The notes: a model not told the origin generated them from the sequence alone. Shown: positions 8,299 to 17,811, numbered from the stretch's first letter. The stretch is DNA of 43,473 nucleotides from an uncultured Bacteroidales bacterium (GCA_903824935.1 CAIJYT010000018.1:1-43473), one strand, 5' to 3'. Translations and numbers: made by a program.

Positions 8299-9252
8299 AT
8301 GGAAACAAAAATTATCAAGGGAGAAATGATCAGGGATCAGATCTTCGGGGAAGTTAAAGCTGAGATTGCAGGCCTGATGTCACATAATGACATAGCCCCC
8401 TGCATCGCTTTTATAGGGTTCAATTGTGTGCCCCTGTCCAAATACAATATACCTATGCATATTCAGATGGCCCGGGGCGTGGGGTTGAGAGTGGTAACCG
8501 AAATTCTGCCCGATGAGGCGACAGAAGACGAGATATTTGCGGTGATCGACGGTCTGAATGCAAATCAAGACGTTCATGCAATCGTATTGCTTCAGCCACT
8601 GCCCGAGCACCTCAACCCGGTGAGGATAGTGAACCGTATCGACCCTGTAAAGGAAGTGGAGGGTTTTCATCCGCAGAACATGATAAATACAATGATACCC
8701 GACCTTAAAGCCGGCAGGTATCCGATGTGCCTGCCTACGGCTCTTTATGAAATGTTCAGGGAAGCTGAGTTTCGCATCCCCGATGATAGCGAGTGGGTTT
8801 TTGTTCTTGACGATGGCTTCATGACCAATGCTCTCACCCGTATGATCGTCAGGTCGGCAGCTTCGCTAGTAGTTCCCAGGGACAGCCCTGTGATGTTTAT
8901 CAATAAAAACTCGGCACATCTTGCCGATCATATCAGGAGGGCTGATTTCCTGGTCGTTGTGACTAAATTTCCCGAATACATTCAGGCTGAATGGATAAAG
9001 CCGGGGGCCTGTATCATCGACATTTATTCAAACCTGGTAAAGGAAGTTCCCTCAAAGGCAGATCCTTCGAAACTGGTGCCTGTTATCAGGGGAGGGATCA
9101 ATGTGGCTTCAGTGACAGGTATTGCAGCTGCCTTATTACCCATCCCGGGAGGCCTGATGACAGTAGTCATGGCAATTTTATTCAGGAATACTGTCCAGGC
9201 TTATAAAAACCGTCAAAACCAGCTTACTCGCCCCGTTCAATCCTTTGCCTGA
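8299..9252 (+). CDS. Divergent FolD-like (methylenetetrahydrofolate dehydrogenase/cyclohydrolase fold) protein
   Basis: FolD-like order of motifs: IVLLQPLPEHL, DPVKEVEGFHPQN, WIKPGACIIDIYSN, PIPGGLMTVVMAILFRNTV. Several canonical catalytic/NADP motifs are altered. Confidence 0.7.
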   Translation: METKIIKGEMIRDQIFGEVKAEIAGLMSHNDIAPCIAFIGFNCVPLSKYNIPMHIQMARGVGLRVVTEILPDEATEDEIFAVIDGLNANQDVHAIVLLQPLPEHLNPVRIVNRIDPVKEVEGFHPQNMINTMIPDLKAGRYPMCLPTALYEMFREAEFRIPDDSEWVFVLDDGFMTNALTRMIVRSAASLVVPRDSPVMFINKNSAHLADHIRRADFLVVVTKFPEYIQAEWIKPGACIIDIYSNLVKEVPSKADPSKLVPVIRGGINVASVTGIAAALLPIPGGLMTVVMAILFRNTVQAYKNRQNQLTRPVQSFA

Positions 9253-10231
9253 GGACTTTCACCTTTTCATGCTGTGAATTGAAAAAGCGGTATCTCTCTT
9301 TCGCGGAGGTACCGCTTATCATTGTTGATTTTTGCATGAGGTTGCGTAGTGAATCCTCGATCTGGTCGCAGAATGCCGAATTGTTAGTCACCAGTTGGTT
9401 TATAATATTGTATGTGAGGTAGGCGGTTTTATGGCCGTCGGCCTTGACAAGGATTGTATTGTCATTAACCAGCACCTCATTGTGATACAACTTAAAACTG
9501 TTCTCAACGCCTTCAGGGGTATGGCCAAGCATAAACTGGAACCCATGTTCAGCCTGCCCCTGGACATGATCAAGCCAGGTGTCGAGGATATCACATAATT
9601 TAACAGCATCAGTTTTGTTTGCAAAGAAACCCGAAACCAGGCAATAATCGATCTGCCTTAGAATGCTTGCGATAGTGTCCTCGCTCCAGATCTCGGTCAC
9701 CGGCACTCTTGAATAACAGGCGAGCAACTTCCTTCCGTTCTCGAAAATAGCCTTGTCGACTTCCATCCTGACATGATTCTCGGGATATGCACTGGAAGGG
9801 ATGAGAACTTTATGCCAGAAGAAGAATTTAAAGGCAGCAATTTCAGGGAATTCAAAATAGTTGAAAATAGGTATATCCTTAGCCGCATAGATGATTTCCC
9901 TGTTCTTGCATTCAAAAATCCTTTTCATCTCGTGGACCAGTGTCATCAGCCAGCTTTCAAATGTGATGCCTGACTTGCCGATAGCGAGCGTAGTGAAAGC
10001 GACATGGTCGGATTTGTAATTCAGGATCTCATCCATGGAAATTGCATAATGCGAACAAATCTGCTTCAACTCTTCCAGCGTAAGGTCCTTTTGCCCCCTG
10101 ATCCTGCGATAGGCGCTGTCGTAACTGATCCCAAGAAGCTCAGAGAGATCATGTACAAACGAAATATTGGGAGCAAGCCTGCTTTTTATGAACTGAAAAA
10201 GAGTCTCTTGTATGGCCGGATTTTCATTCAT
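9224..10231 (-). CDS. Helix-turn-helix (XRE-like) transcriptional regulator with Bacteroidota-type C-terminal domain
   Basis: N-terminal FVHDLSELLGISYDSAYRRIRGQKDLTLEELKQICSHYAISMDEIL is an HTH; the remainder is unassigned. Confidence 0.7.
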   Translation of the reverse strand: MNENPAIQETLFQFIKSRLAPNISFVHDLSELLGISYDSAYRRIRGQKDLTLEELKQICSHYAISMDEILNYKSDHVAFTTLAIGKSGITFESWLMTLVHEMKRIFECKNREIIYAAKDIPIFNYFEFPEIAAFKFFFWHKVLIPSSAYPENHVRMEVDKAIFENGRKLLACYSRVPVTEIWSEDTIASILRQIDYCLVSGFFANKTDAVKLCDILDTWLDHVQGQAEHGFQFMLGHTPEGVENSFKLYHNEVLVNDNTILVKADGHKTAYLTYNIINQLVTNNSAFCDQIEDSLRNLMQKSTMISGTSAKERYRFFNSQHEKVKVLRQRIERGE

Positions 10232-10488
10232 GGGATATGACTTGATTTGGTAAAGATAGGGAAAAAAAATCCAAAAATCGACAAGTATAAAGATTTTATA
10301 ACAAAAAAAAATAAAGTGTGCCAGATGGTTCTGAATCAGGCATTTAATAACTGATTTTTACAAATACCGATAAACATGCCGGCCTGCCGGTAAAATGCCT
10401 GAGAGATAATTGATTGGCAAATGTTGAATTGTGACAATAATCACACGCCATCCGACATTACCTTCATTGAACCATGATGAATTTTTTC

Positions 10489-10496
10489 TACCTTTG
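10489..10496 (+). promoter_or_regulatory. Bacteroidota -7 box (TACCTTTG) for osmC-like gene
   Basis: TACCTTTG with TTG about 20 nt upstream; ATG at 10527. Confidence 0.5.
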
Positions 10497-10526
10497 CAGG
10501 CTGAAACCTTGCCAACATATCTACAC

Positions 10527-10922
10527 ATGTCAATAGAAGTATATTTCGCTGGAGCGAAGAAGGTTATTGCAAAGCTCGAAGGATTTACAGTTGAAACTGA
10601 CCAGCCGGTGCGTGCCGGAGGAGAAGGAAGCGCTCCCACACCATTCGCTTTATTTTTATCCTCCCTGGCCACCTGTGCAGGGATCTATGTCAAGGGATTC
10701 TGCGATCAGCGAGGCCTGCCGACCCAGGATGTCAGCCTCAGCCTTGAATACAAAATAAATCCCGAAACCAAGAACATAGCAAAATTCATTATCAGGATTT
10801 TTATCCCTGCGCATTTCCCCGAAAAATATGACACGGCCCTTATCCAGTCAGCGTCGCTTTGTGCTGTAAAACGTCACCTTGACCCGGCTATTGAAAACGA
10901 GATCCTTATAGTGCGTCGTTAA
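10527..10922 (+). CDS. OsmC family protein
   Basis: TDQPVRAGGEGSAPTPFALFLSSLATCAGIYVKGFCDQRGL is an OsmC/Ohr-type core with Cys. Confidence 0.82.
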   Translation: MSIEVYFAGAKKVIAKLEGFTVETDQPVRAGGEGSAPTPFALFLSSLATCAGIYVKGFCDQRGLPTQDVSLSLEYKINPETKNIAKFIIRIFIPAHFPEKYDTALIQSASLCAVKRHLDPAIENEILIVRR

Positions 10923-10960
10923 AACACGAATATTCACTTTCCTTATAACTCAAGACTTTT

Positions 10961-12142
10961 ATGAAAAAAAAACATTCCGGATTCAACTCCGCTCTTGTGC
11001 ATGGTGAGGGGTTCAAAGATCCCCACGGCAGCGTGATCATGCCAATCTACCAGACTTCTACTTTTGCATTTGACAGCGCCGAACACGGAGCCCGGCTTTT
11101 TTCGGGCGAGAGTGACGGCTACATATACACACGTATTGACAACCCCACAACCCTCGATCTTGAAAAGACCATTGCCATGCTCGAGCACGGGCACGACGGC
11201 ATAGCCACATCCTCGGGAATGGCTGCTGTAAACACAGTTTACATGAGCTATCTGGGTGCCGGAAAGCATATCGTCAGCCATAATGCAGTTTACGGTCCGG
11301 CCCGCGGGATCATGGAGGGCACATACGCAAGATTCGGCGTGGAGTCGACCTATATCGATACCACCGACCTCGAACAGGTACGAAAAGCCATCCGCCCCAA
11401 TACAAGCCTTATTTACCTTGAATCCCCTGCCAACCCAACCATGGGGATTTCAGATATTCCCGCCATCTGTGAGATCGCACATCAGCACAACATACCGGTG
11501 TGCGTCGACAATACTTTCTGCAGCCCTTATCTTCAGAATCCTTTGGACCAGGGAGCAGATATCGTGCTCCATTCACTGACGAAATTCCTCAACGGCCATG
11601 CCGATATCGTGGGAGGTATAATCATTGTAAAAGATCCTGCCGAGTACAAAAGGGTGCGTACCATGATGGTGAACCTTGGCTGCAACATGGACCCCCACCA
11701 GGCTTTCCTCACCCGGCGCGGGTTAAAAACACTGGCAATCCGTCTGGACCGTGCTCAGGAAAATGCAATGAAAATTGCTGAATATCTCGAGAAACACCCC
11801 AAGGTCGAATGGGTGCTCTACCCTGGCCTGAAATCTCATCCTCAGTATGAACTCGGAAAGAAAATGATGCGGGGCCCTGGCGCGATGATCTCCTTTGGCC
11901 TGAAAGGCGGGCTTGAAGCCGGTCGTAAGATGATGAACGCTGTTGAATTCTGCGTTCTTGCAGTTTCACTCGGAGGCATAGAAACCCTGATCCAGCACCC
12001 CGCTTCCATGACCCATTCCAAACTCTCGCCCGAAGCAAGAAAACAGGGCGGTATCTCTGATGAACTGGTCAGGTTCTCGGTTGGTATAGAAGAAGTGGAA
12101 GATATCCTTGCCGACCTGGAGCAGGCGTTGGAGAAAGTCTAA
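10961..12142 (+). CDS. Cys/Met-metabolism PLP-dependent enzyme, methionine gamma-lyase-like
   Basis: PIYQTSTFAFDSAEHG, GYIYTRIDNPTT, SSGMAAVN, VDNTFCSPYLQNPLDQGADIVLHSLTKFLNGHADIVGG (PLP lysine), SLGGIETLIQHPASMTHS. Confidence 0.88.
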   Translation: MKKKHSGFNSALVHGEGFKDPHGSVIMPIYQTSTFAFDSAEHGARLFSGESDGYIYTRIDNPTTLDLEKTIAMLEHGHDGIATSSGMAAVNTVYMSYLGAGKHIVSHNAVYGPARGIMEGTYARFGVESTYIDTTDLEQVRKAIRPNTSLIYLESPANPTMGISDIPAICEIAHQHNIPVCVDNTFCSPYLQNPLDQGADIVLHSLTKFLNGHADIVGGIIIVKDPAEYKRVRTMMVNLGCNMDPHQAFLTRRGLKTLAIRLDRAQENAMKIAEYLEKHPKVEWVLYPGLKSHPQYELGKKMMRGPGAMISFGLKGGLEAGRKMMNAVEFCVLAVSLGGIETLIQHPASMTHSKLSPEARKQGGISDELVRFSVGIEEVEDILADLEQALEKV

Positions 12143-12243
12143 ACCGTGACTGGTGACTGGTGAACGGTGAATGGTGAATGGATTACTGACTACAGTTCAC
12201 GGTTCACGGTTCACGGTTCACGGTTCACGATTCACGATTCACG
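12143..12243. repeat. Palindromic heptamer array, GTGAAYG/GTTCACG family
   Basis: Arm 1: accgtgactggtgactggtgaacggtgaatggtgaatgg. Arm 2 at 12195-12243: (gttcacg)x5(attcacg)x2, perfect 7-bp period. Confidence 0.92.
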
Positions 12244-12250
12244 AATTCCC

Positions 12251-12258
12251 TACCTTTG
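12251..12258 (+). promoter_or_regulatory. Bacteroidota -7 box (TACCTTTG) for patatin gene
   Basis: TACCTTTG 18 nt before ATG 12277; it overlaps the TTG start used in the ORF track. Confidence 0.5.
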
Positions 12259-12276
12259 AATATCCAATTCCCTGAG

Positions 12277-14565
12277 ATGTTCAGAAAGTCATTAGCACTT
12301 CTTACCTGCATCCTGTTTCTGAGCCTGCCGGCACACGCGCAAAAAGTCGCCGTGATCCTGTCGGGCGGCGCAAGCAAAGGCGGTGCCCATATCGGTGTAC
12401 TCAGGGCGTTGGAAGAACAACATATCCCGATTAGTTTTATTGCGGGGACTTCGGTGGGCGCCATCATCGGCGGCTTGTATGCTTCGGGCTACACTCCCGA
12501 CGAGATAGAGAAACTGATCAGCTCCGAAGAATTCCAGAGGAATGCCTCGGGTCTTATGTATGATGAATACGTATACTATTACCGTAAAGAAGAATCAAAT
12601 GCGGCATGGATCTCGCTGGATCTCAATCCGAAAAAGAAATTAACATCCTCCCTTCCCACAAGCCTTAAATCACCTTTCATGATTGACTTCCGCTTCATGG
12701 AGATCTTCGCACCTCCAAATGCGGCGGCAGAGGGTGATTTCGACAAACTCTTCGTTCCTTTTCGCTGCGTTGTGGCCGACATCGACTCCTCATCCGCAGT
12801 CATCATAAAAAAAGGAGACCTGGCAGGCGCCATAAGGGCATCGATGAGCATCCCTTTCGTTTACAACCCTGTTGTCATTAACAATAAAGTGATGTACGAC
12901 GGGGGCATGTATAATAACTTCCCAACCAATGTTGCCGCTGATGATTTCAAGGCGGATGTCATTATCGGGAGTAGGGTCGCTGAACGTTATGACAAGCCGG
13001 ATCCTGAGGACCTGGTTTCACAATTGCTCGTGATGCTGATGGGTAAACAAAGTTCAGATATACCATACCCCAATTCAGTGCTTATCCTGCCGAATGTGCC
13101 TAAGGTCGACCTGCTGGATTTCGGGCATACTTCGGAACTTGCAGACAGCGGCTATACTGCAGCCATGAGATGCATACCCGCGATCAGGAAACTGGTACAC
13201 GACAGTGTCAATACCGCAGAACTCATCCGCAGAAGAAAAAAATTCAGGAGCCTTCAGCCTGAACTTGTTTTTGATTCGGTGATCACGAAAGGACTTACCA
13301 AAGCCCAGGACGATTATGTTCAGCAGGTTCTCAAACATGATAACGATACGATCAGTGTTGACGAGCTTCGCCCCGAATACTACAGGTTTATTGATGAGGG
13401 TTTTGTAAAGACCATCTATCCCGAAGCAAGGTTTAATAAGCAAACAGGGCATTATAACCTTTTGCTGGATATCCGTAAATCGGATAAACTGAGTGTGGAT
13501 TTCGGGGGCAACCTCTCACTGGGCAATGTGAATGAGGCATTTCTAGAGATACGTTACAAATACCTTTGGACAAAGGCTCTGCACTTCCTTGCTAATGGCT
13601 ATTTCGGGAAGTTTTATGCCTCAGCGAAGCTTGCTGGCAGGATGGATTTCAACTCAAAATACCCATGGTATATCAGTCTGAATTATACCTATAACCATTT
13701 TGACTTTTTCAAGAACTCAACCTTCTTTTTTGATGACAAAACACCCAGTTATATTATTGAAAGGGAATATTTCGGGGATATTGCCATAGGGATCCCCGTC
13801 ACCAGTGCGGGAAAGATGGAACTTGATTTCGCTTATGCTTTCACAAACGATAAATATTACCAGTCGAACGAGTTTACAAGATACGATACTGCAGACCAGA
13901 CAGGGTTTAATTTTTTTGCTCCCTGCCTGAGTTTTGAGCTGAACAACCTGAACAGGAAACAGTATGCGAGTGCCGGGGCAAGGCTGAGATTAAGTCTTGC
14001 TTATATAAACGGGGATGAAGACTATTTGCCCGGGTCGACGAGTACAGTGAAAACCGAAATAGAATCGTATCACACCTGGTTCATTTTCAGATTGTTGTAC
14101 GACAATTATTTTAAAGCCATGGGCCCGGTGAAGTTTGGCTTTTACGGGGAACTGGCAGCTTCCAACCAGCCTCTTTTCAGCAATTACGTATCAACCCTTA
14201 TTCATTCTCCTGCGTTTCAACCTATCCCCGAAAGCCAGACCCTGATCTTACCAAATTTCAGGGCCCTGAGTTATGCAGGGGCAGGTTTGAAAGGGGTTTT
14301 GAAAGTGTATAAAAAGATCGAATACAGGCTTGAAGGTTACCTTTTTCTTCCTTACCAGGAGATCTTCGAAGACCCTGCAAGCCATAAGGCAACGCTGGGC
14401 CCGGTTCTGAGCGACCGCTCATGGATGGCTTCTACAAGTTTCGTATACAACAGTCCGCTCGGCCCCATTTCCCTTGGCGTGAATTATTACGACAAAATGC
14501 CTAACAGCTTCATCCTCAACCTGAATTTCGGATATATCATATTTAACAAAAGGGCAATGCCCTAA
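12277..14565 (+). CDS. Patatin-like phospholipase with C-terminal outer-membrane beta-barrel (PlpD-like)
   Basis: Signal peptide, LSGGASKGGAHIGVLRAL, GTSVGAIIGG (GxSxG), YDGGMYNNFP; C-terminal amphipathic strands ending in aromatic-rich FGYIIFNKRAMP. Confidence 0.88.
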   Translation: MFRKSLALLTCILFLSLPAHAQKVAVILSGGASKGGAHIGVLRALEEQHIPISFIAGTSVGAIIGGLYASGYTPDEIEKLISSEEFQRNASGLMYDEYVYYYRKEESNAAWISLDLNPKKKLTSSLPTSLKSPFMIDFRFMEIFAPPNAAAEGDFDKLFVPFRCVVADIDSSSAVIIKKGDLAGAIRASMSIPFVYNPVVINNKVMYDGGMYNNFPTNVAADDFKADVIIGSRVAERYDKPDPEDLVSQLLVMLMGKQSSDIPYPNSVLILPNVPKVDLLDFGHTSELADSGYTAAMRCIPAIRKLVHDSVNTAELIRRRKKFRSLQPELVFDSVITKGLTKAQDDYVQQVLKHDNDTISVDELRPEYYRFIDEGFVKTIYPEARFNKQTGHYNLLLDIRKSDKLSVDFGGNLSLGNVNEAFLEIRYKYLWTKALHFLANGYFGKFYASAKLAGRMDFNSKYPWYISLNYTYNHFDFFKNSTFFFDDKTPSYIIEREYFGDIAIGIPVTSAGKMELDFAYAFTNDKYYQSNEFTRYDTADQTGFNFFAPCLSFELNNLNRKQYASAGARLRLSLAYINGDEDYLPGSTSTVKTEIESYHTWFIFRLLYDNYFKAMGPVKFGFYGELAASNQPLFSNYVSTLIHSPAFQPIPESQTLILPNFRALSYAGAGLKGVLKVYKKIEYRLEGYLFLPYQEIFEDPASHKATLGPVLSDRSWMASTSFVYNSPLGPISLGVNYYDKMPNSFILNLNFGYIIFNKRAMP

Positions 14566-14607
14566 GCAATGATGAAGTGTTTTATTCCTTCCTGTCATAT
14601 TATTTAT

Positions 14608-14615
14608 TATCTTTG
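14608..14615 (+). promoter_or_regulatory. Bacteroidota -7 box (TATCTTTG) for DUF349 gene
   Basis: TATCTTTG upstream of ATG 14694. Confidence 0.4.
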
Positions 14616-14693
14616 CTACCCTTTTGAAAATTATAATAACCGGCTCAGGTCGGACTCTTACAGTAGTCATGGTTAACTGGACGATAATTAATA

Positions 14694-16673
14694 ATGGAAA
14701 ACACAGAAAACACCCCGAATCCCGGGACAGTAGAAGATACTGCACGGGAGGAGAATTCTTCATCTGCATTAAGCACAGAACCTATTGAGATCACCCCTCT
14801 GCCAACTGAGTCAAATCAGACAGAACAATTAATAACAGAAGAATTCCACACCGAACTGGTCCCACCTCTGGCCGAAGACCAGGAAGATCACGAAGAAGAG
14901 CTCGCGGCCGAGCATGAAAGCCACGAAACACTGGCAAGCTACGATCAGATGTCACGTTCTGAGCTGATCGATATCCTTGAAAAAGTTGTAAAAGAAGACG
15001 ATATCAATGTGATCAAAACCACGATCGCTTTGATAAAAGTTGCTTTTCTCAAGAAGAAAAAAGAGGAAAGCCTTATGAAATATGAGGCTGCACTTGGTGT
15101 TGAAGGCGAAGTAAAGGAAGAAGGCGAGGTCAGGGAAGAACTTCCGCAGGAACAGGATGCGCTGGATGTGAAGTTCAACGAGATCTTCAACATATATAAA
15201 GCTAATAAAGCGAGGTTTGTCGAGGAACAGGAGAAACTGAAGAACGAAAACCTCAAAAAGAAATTCCAGATCATCGAGGAGCTAAAGCAGCTGATCGGCT
15301 CGGAAGAAACTCTGAAGAAAACCTACGATGAGTTCAAGGCTTTACAGGAACGCTGGAAGAACGGAGGCATGGTACCCAGGGGAGAGATCAATAACCTCTG
15401 GCAGAATTATCATTTCCTGGTTGAGAAATTTTTTGAAAAGGTAAAAGTCAATAAGGAGCTCAAGGATCTTGACCTGAAGAAAAACCTTGAAGCCAAGATA
15501 GCCCTCTGTGAAAAGACAGAAGAGCTTTTGCTTGAAACTTCCATCCTGAAGTCCTTTAAAAAACTTCAGAAGTATCATGAGGATTGGAAAGAACTGGGCC
15601 CTGCACCTGCTGACAAAAAAGACGAGATCTGGGAAAGATTCAAAAATGCAACTGATAAGATCAACGAGCGCCGCAGGGAACATTATTCCAGAGTAGAAGG
15701 TGAGCAAACCAAGAACTTTGAGACCAAAATTGCTCTCTGCGAGCAGGGCGAAGAAATACTGACAGTAAAAAATGAATCAATAAAGGAATGGCAGGAACAG
15801 ACCAATAAGGTGAATGAACTGCTCAAAATCTGGAAAAGCATTGGGCCTGTGCCACAAAAGGTCAACGCAGAGATCTGGACCAGGTTCAAATCCAGCCTGG
15901 ATTCATTCTTTGCAAATAAAAAAGAATTTTTTGATAAGCTTAAGGACCAGCAGCTCCATAATTACAATCTCAAAGTCGAATTATGCATGGCAGCTGAGTC
16001 TTTGAAAGCCAATACTGACTGGAAAAAAACAAGCCAGGAGTTGATCCGGCTGCAGGGAGAGTGGAAAAAAATCGGTCCGGTTCCCAAAAAACATTCCGAT
16101 AAGATATGGAAGCGTTTCAGGGCCGCATGCGATGAATTCTTCCATGCAAAATCCTCATATTTCAACAACCTTTCGGCACATGAGGGAGAAAACCTGAACA
16201 AAAAGAACGAATTGCTAAAGTCTCTCAGGGAATACCAGTTCAGCGAGGATAAAAATGCGAACCTCGAAACACTTAAAAATTTCCAGAGGGAATGGACCGA
16301 GATCGGCCATATTCCCATCAAGGAGAAGGACAGGCTTCAGAACGAGTTCAGGACACTGGTCAACGAACATCTTGATCGTCTGAAAATCAGCGAGATAGAG
16401 ATCTCCACCATGAATTACCAGAATAAAATGGAACATCTCAAGAGCGATCCGAATGCACGCAGGATGATAGGGCGTGAAAAGGAATTGCTGATCAATAAAA
16501 TCAACAAGATCAAGGAAGATGTGAATCTCTGGGAGAACAATATCGGGTTCCTTGCTAAATCGAAGAATTCGGCCATTCTCAGGGAAGAATTTGAGAAAAA
16601 GATCAATAAGACCAAAAGCGAGCTGAAAGTAATGGAAGCCAAGCTGAAGATACTGAAGCAGCAGCAGGTGTAG
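14694..16673 (+). CDS. DUF349 domain-containing protein
   Basis: Repeated W..IGPVP.K..(D/E)IW.RF(R/K) motifs with long helical spacers, acidic N-terminus. Confidence 0.85.
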   Translation: MENTENTPNPGTVEDTAREENSSSALSTEPIEITPLPTESNQTEQLITEEFHTELVPPLAEDQEDHEEELAAEHESHETLASYDQMSRSELIDILEKVVKEDDINVIKTTIALIKVAFLKKKKEESLMKYEAALGVEGEVKEEGEVREELPQEQDALDVKFNEIFNIYKANKARFVEEQEKLKNENLKKKFQIIEELKQLIGSEETLKKTYDEFKALQERWKNGGMVPRGEINNLWQNYHFLVEKFFEKVKVNKELKDLDLKKNLEAKIALCEKTEELLLETSILKSFKKLQKYHEDWKELGPAPADKKDEIWERFKNATDKINERRREHYSRVEGEQTKNFETKIALCEQGEEILTVKNESIKEWQEQTNKVNELLKIWKSIGPVPQKVNAEIWTRFKSSLDSFFANKKEFFDKLKDQQLHNYNLKVELCMAAESLKANTDWKKTSQELIRLQGEWKKIGPVPKKHSDKIWKRFRAACDEFFHAKSSYFNNLSAHEGENLNKKNELLKSLREYQFSEDKNANLETLKNFQREWTEIGHIPIKEKDRLQNEFRTLVNEHLDRLKISEIEISTMNYQNKMEHLKSDPNARRMIGREKELLINKINKIKEDVNLWENNIGFLAKSKNSAILREEFEKKINKTKSELKVMEAKLKILKQQQV

Positions 16674-16720
16674 GTCTGCCAACAGGGCCGGTATTGCCGG
16701 CGACAGTAAAATCAAGGTCC

Positions 16721-17758
16721 ATGGCCGGAAATTCATTCGGAAAAATCCTAGTGCTGACGACCTTCGGGGAATCGCACGGAGCCCTTACCGGAGGGGTACT
16801 TGACGGTTTTCCATCCAATTTTCCAATTGATCTGCATTTCATTCAGTCGGAATTGAACCGCAGGGCCCCTGGATCTGGTGATTTGTCTTCACCCCGCAGG
16901 GAGGATGACAGTATTGAGATATTATCTGGAATATTTGAGGACAAAACTACCGGCGCCCCCATCGCATTTATAATTCCAAACAAGGATCACAGGTCTGAGG
17001 ATTATGCTTCGGTGAAGGAAATTTACCGGCCCTCTCATGCCGATTACACCTGGGACAGGAAATTCGGCCACCGTGATTACAGGGGAGGCGGAAGGATCTC
17101 GGCCCGTGAAACCGCGGCCAGGGTTGCAGGCGGGGCTTTTGCAAAACAATTTCTGCGCACAAAGGAAATAAGTATCCAGGCTGTTGTATCGGAAATAGGG
17201 GGATACAGGATGCAGGATGAAGGATGCGGGTTGCAGGATGAGGAGATGAAAGTTAAGGAATACCTGGAAGCACTCAGGGCCAGCGGAGACACTGCCGGCG
17301 GTATCATCAGCTGTACAATAAACGGGCTGCCTGCAGGGCTTGGTGAACCCGTGTTTGACAAACTGCAGGCCGGGCTGGCCCATGCGATGCTGAGTATTAA
17401 TGCGGTTAAAGGGTTTGAATACGGATCAGGTTTTGCCGGTGCCCGCATGAAAGGCTCCGAACATAATGATGTATTTGTAACAGGCCCGGATGAAACGAAA
17501 CTTCAGACGAAGACGAACTTCTCGGGAGGCATACAGGGCGGGATCTCCAACGGCATGCCCGTTGTTTTCAGGGTAGCATTCAAACCTGTCTCATCCATAA
17601 AAATGCCGCAGTCAACAGTCGATAAACATGGCCGCGTGGTAGAATTTACAGGCGGCGGCCGGCACGACGTCTGTGTTGTCCCACGCGCCATCCCTATAGT
17701 TGAAGCCATGGCAGCACTGGTGATAGCTGATCATCTGCTCGTGAACGGTGACTGGTGA
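16721..17758 (+). CDS. aroC: Chorismate synthase
   Basis: TTFGESHGALTGGVLDGFP, LNRRAPGSGDLSSPRREDD, RPSHADYTWDRKFGHRDYRGGGRISARETAARVAGGA, GGIQGGISNG, GRHDVCVVPRAIPIVEAMAALV. Confidence 0.95.
   Translation: MAGNSFGKILVLTTFGESHGALTGGVLDGFPSNFPIDLHFIQSELNRRAPGSGDLSSPRREDDSIEILSGIFEDKTTGAPIAFIIPNKDHRSEDYASVKEIYRPSHADYTWDRKFGHRDYRGGGRISARETAARVAGGAFAKQFLRTKEISIQAVVSEIGGYRMQDEGCGLQDEEMKVKEYLEALRASGDTAGGIISCTINGLPAGLGEPVFDKLQAGLAHAMLSINAVKGFEYGSGFAGARMKGSEHNDVFVTGPDETKLQTKTNFSGGIQGGISNGMPVVFRVAFKPVSSIKMPQSTVDKHGRVVEFTGGGRHDVCVVPRAIPIVEAMAALVIADHLLVNGDW
17201..17244 (+). repeat. CAGGATG-family heptamer-like array inside aroC
   Basis: ggatacaggatgcaggatgaaggatgcgggttgcaggatgagg, read in frame as GYRMQDEGCGLQDE. 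Confidence 0.7.
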
Positions 17759-17811
17759 ACGGTGACTGGTAAAACGGATAACCATTCACGGTTCACCGTT
17801 CACGGATCACG
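17741..17811. repeat. Palindromic heptamer array shared by the convergent aroC and aguA 3' ends
   Basis: gtgaacg gtgactg gtgaacg gtgactg gtaaaacgg ... attcacg gttcacc gttcacg gatcacg; both stop codons lie inside. Confidence 0.9.

Noticed and set aside
8019-8318. N-terminal 100-aa extension of the S41 protease ORF
   Set aside because: It lies upstream of a clear signal peptide at ATG 8018 and over promoter elements for both divergent genes.
12143-12243. Possible CRISPR array
   Set aside because: Units are 7 bp, contiguous, with no spacers and no cas genes nearby.
12256-12276. TTG start for the patatin gene as in the ORF track
   Set aside because: The TTG overlaps the TACCTTTG -7 box; ATG 12277 gives a better signal peptide.
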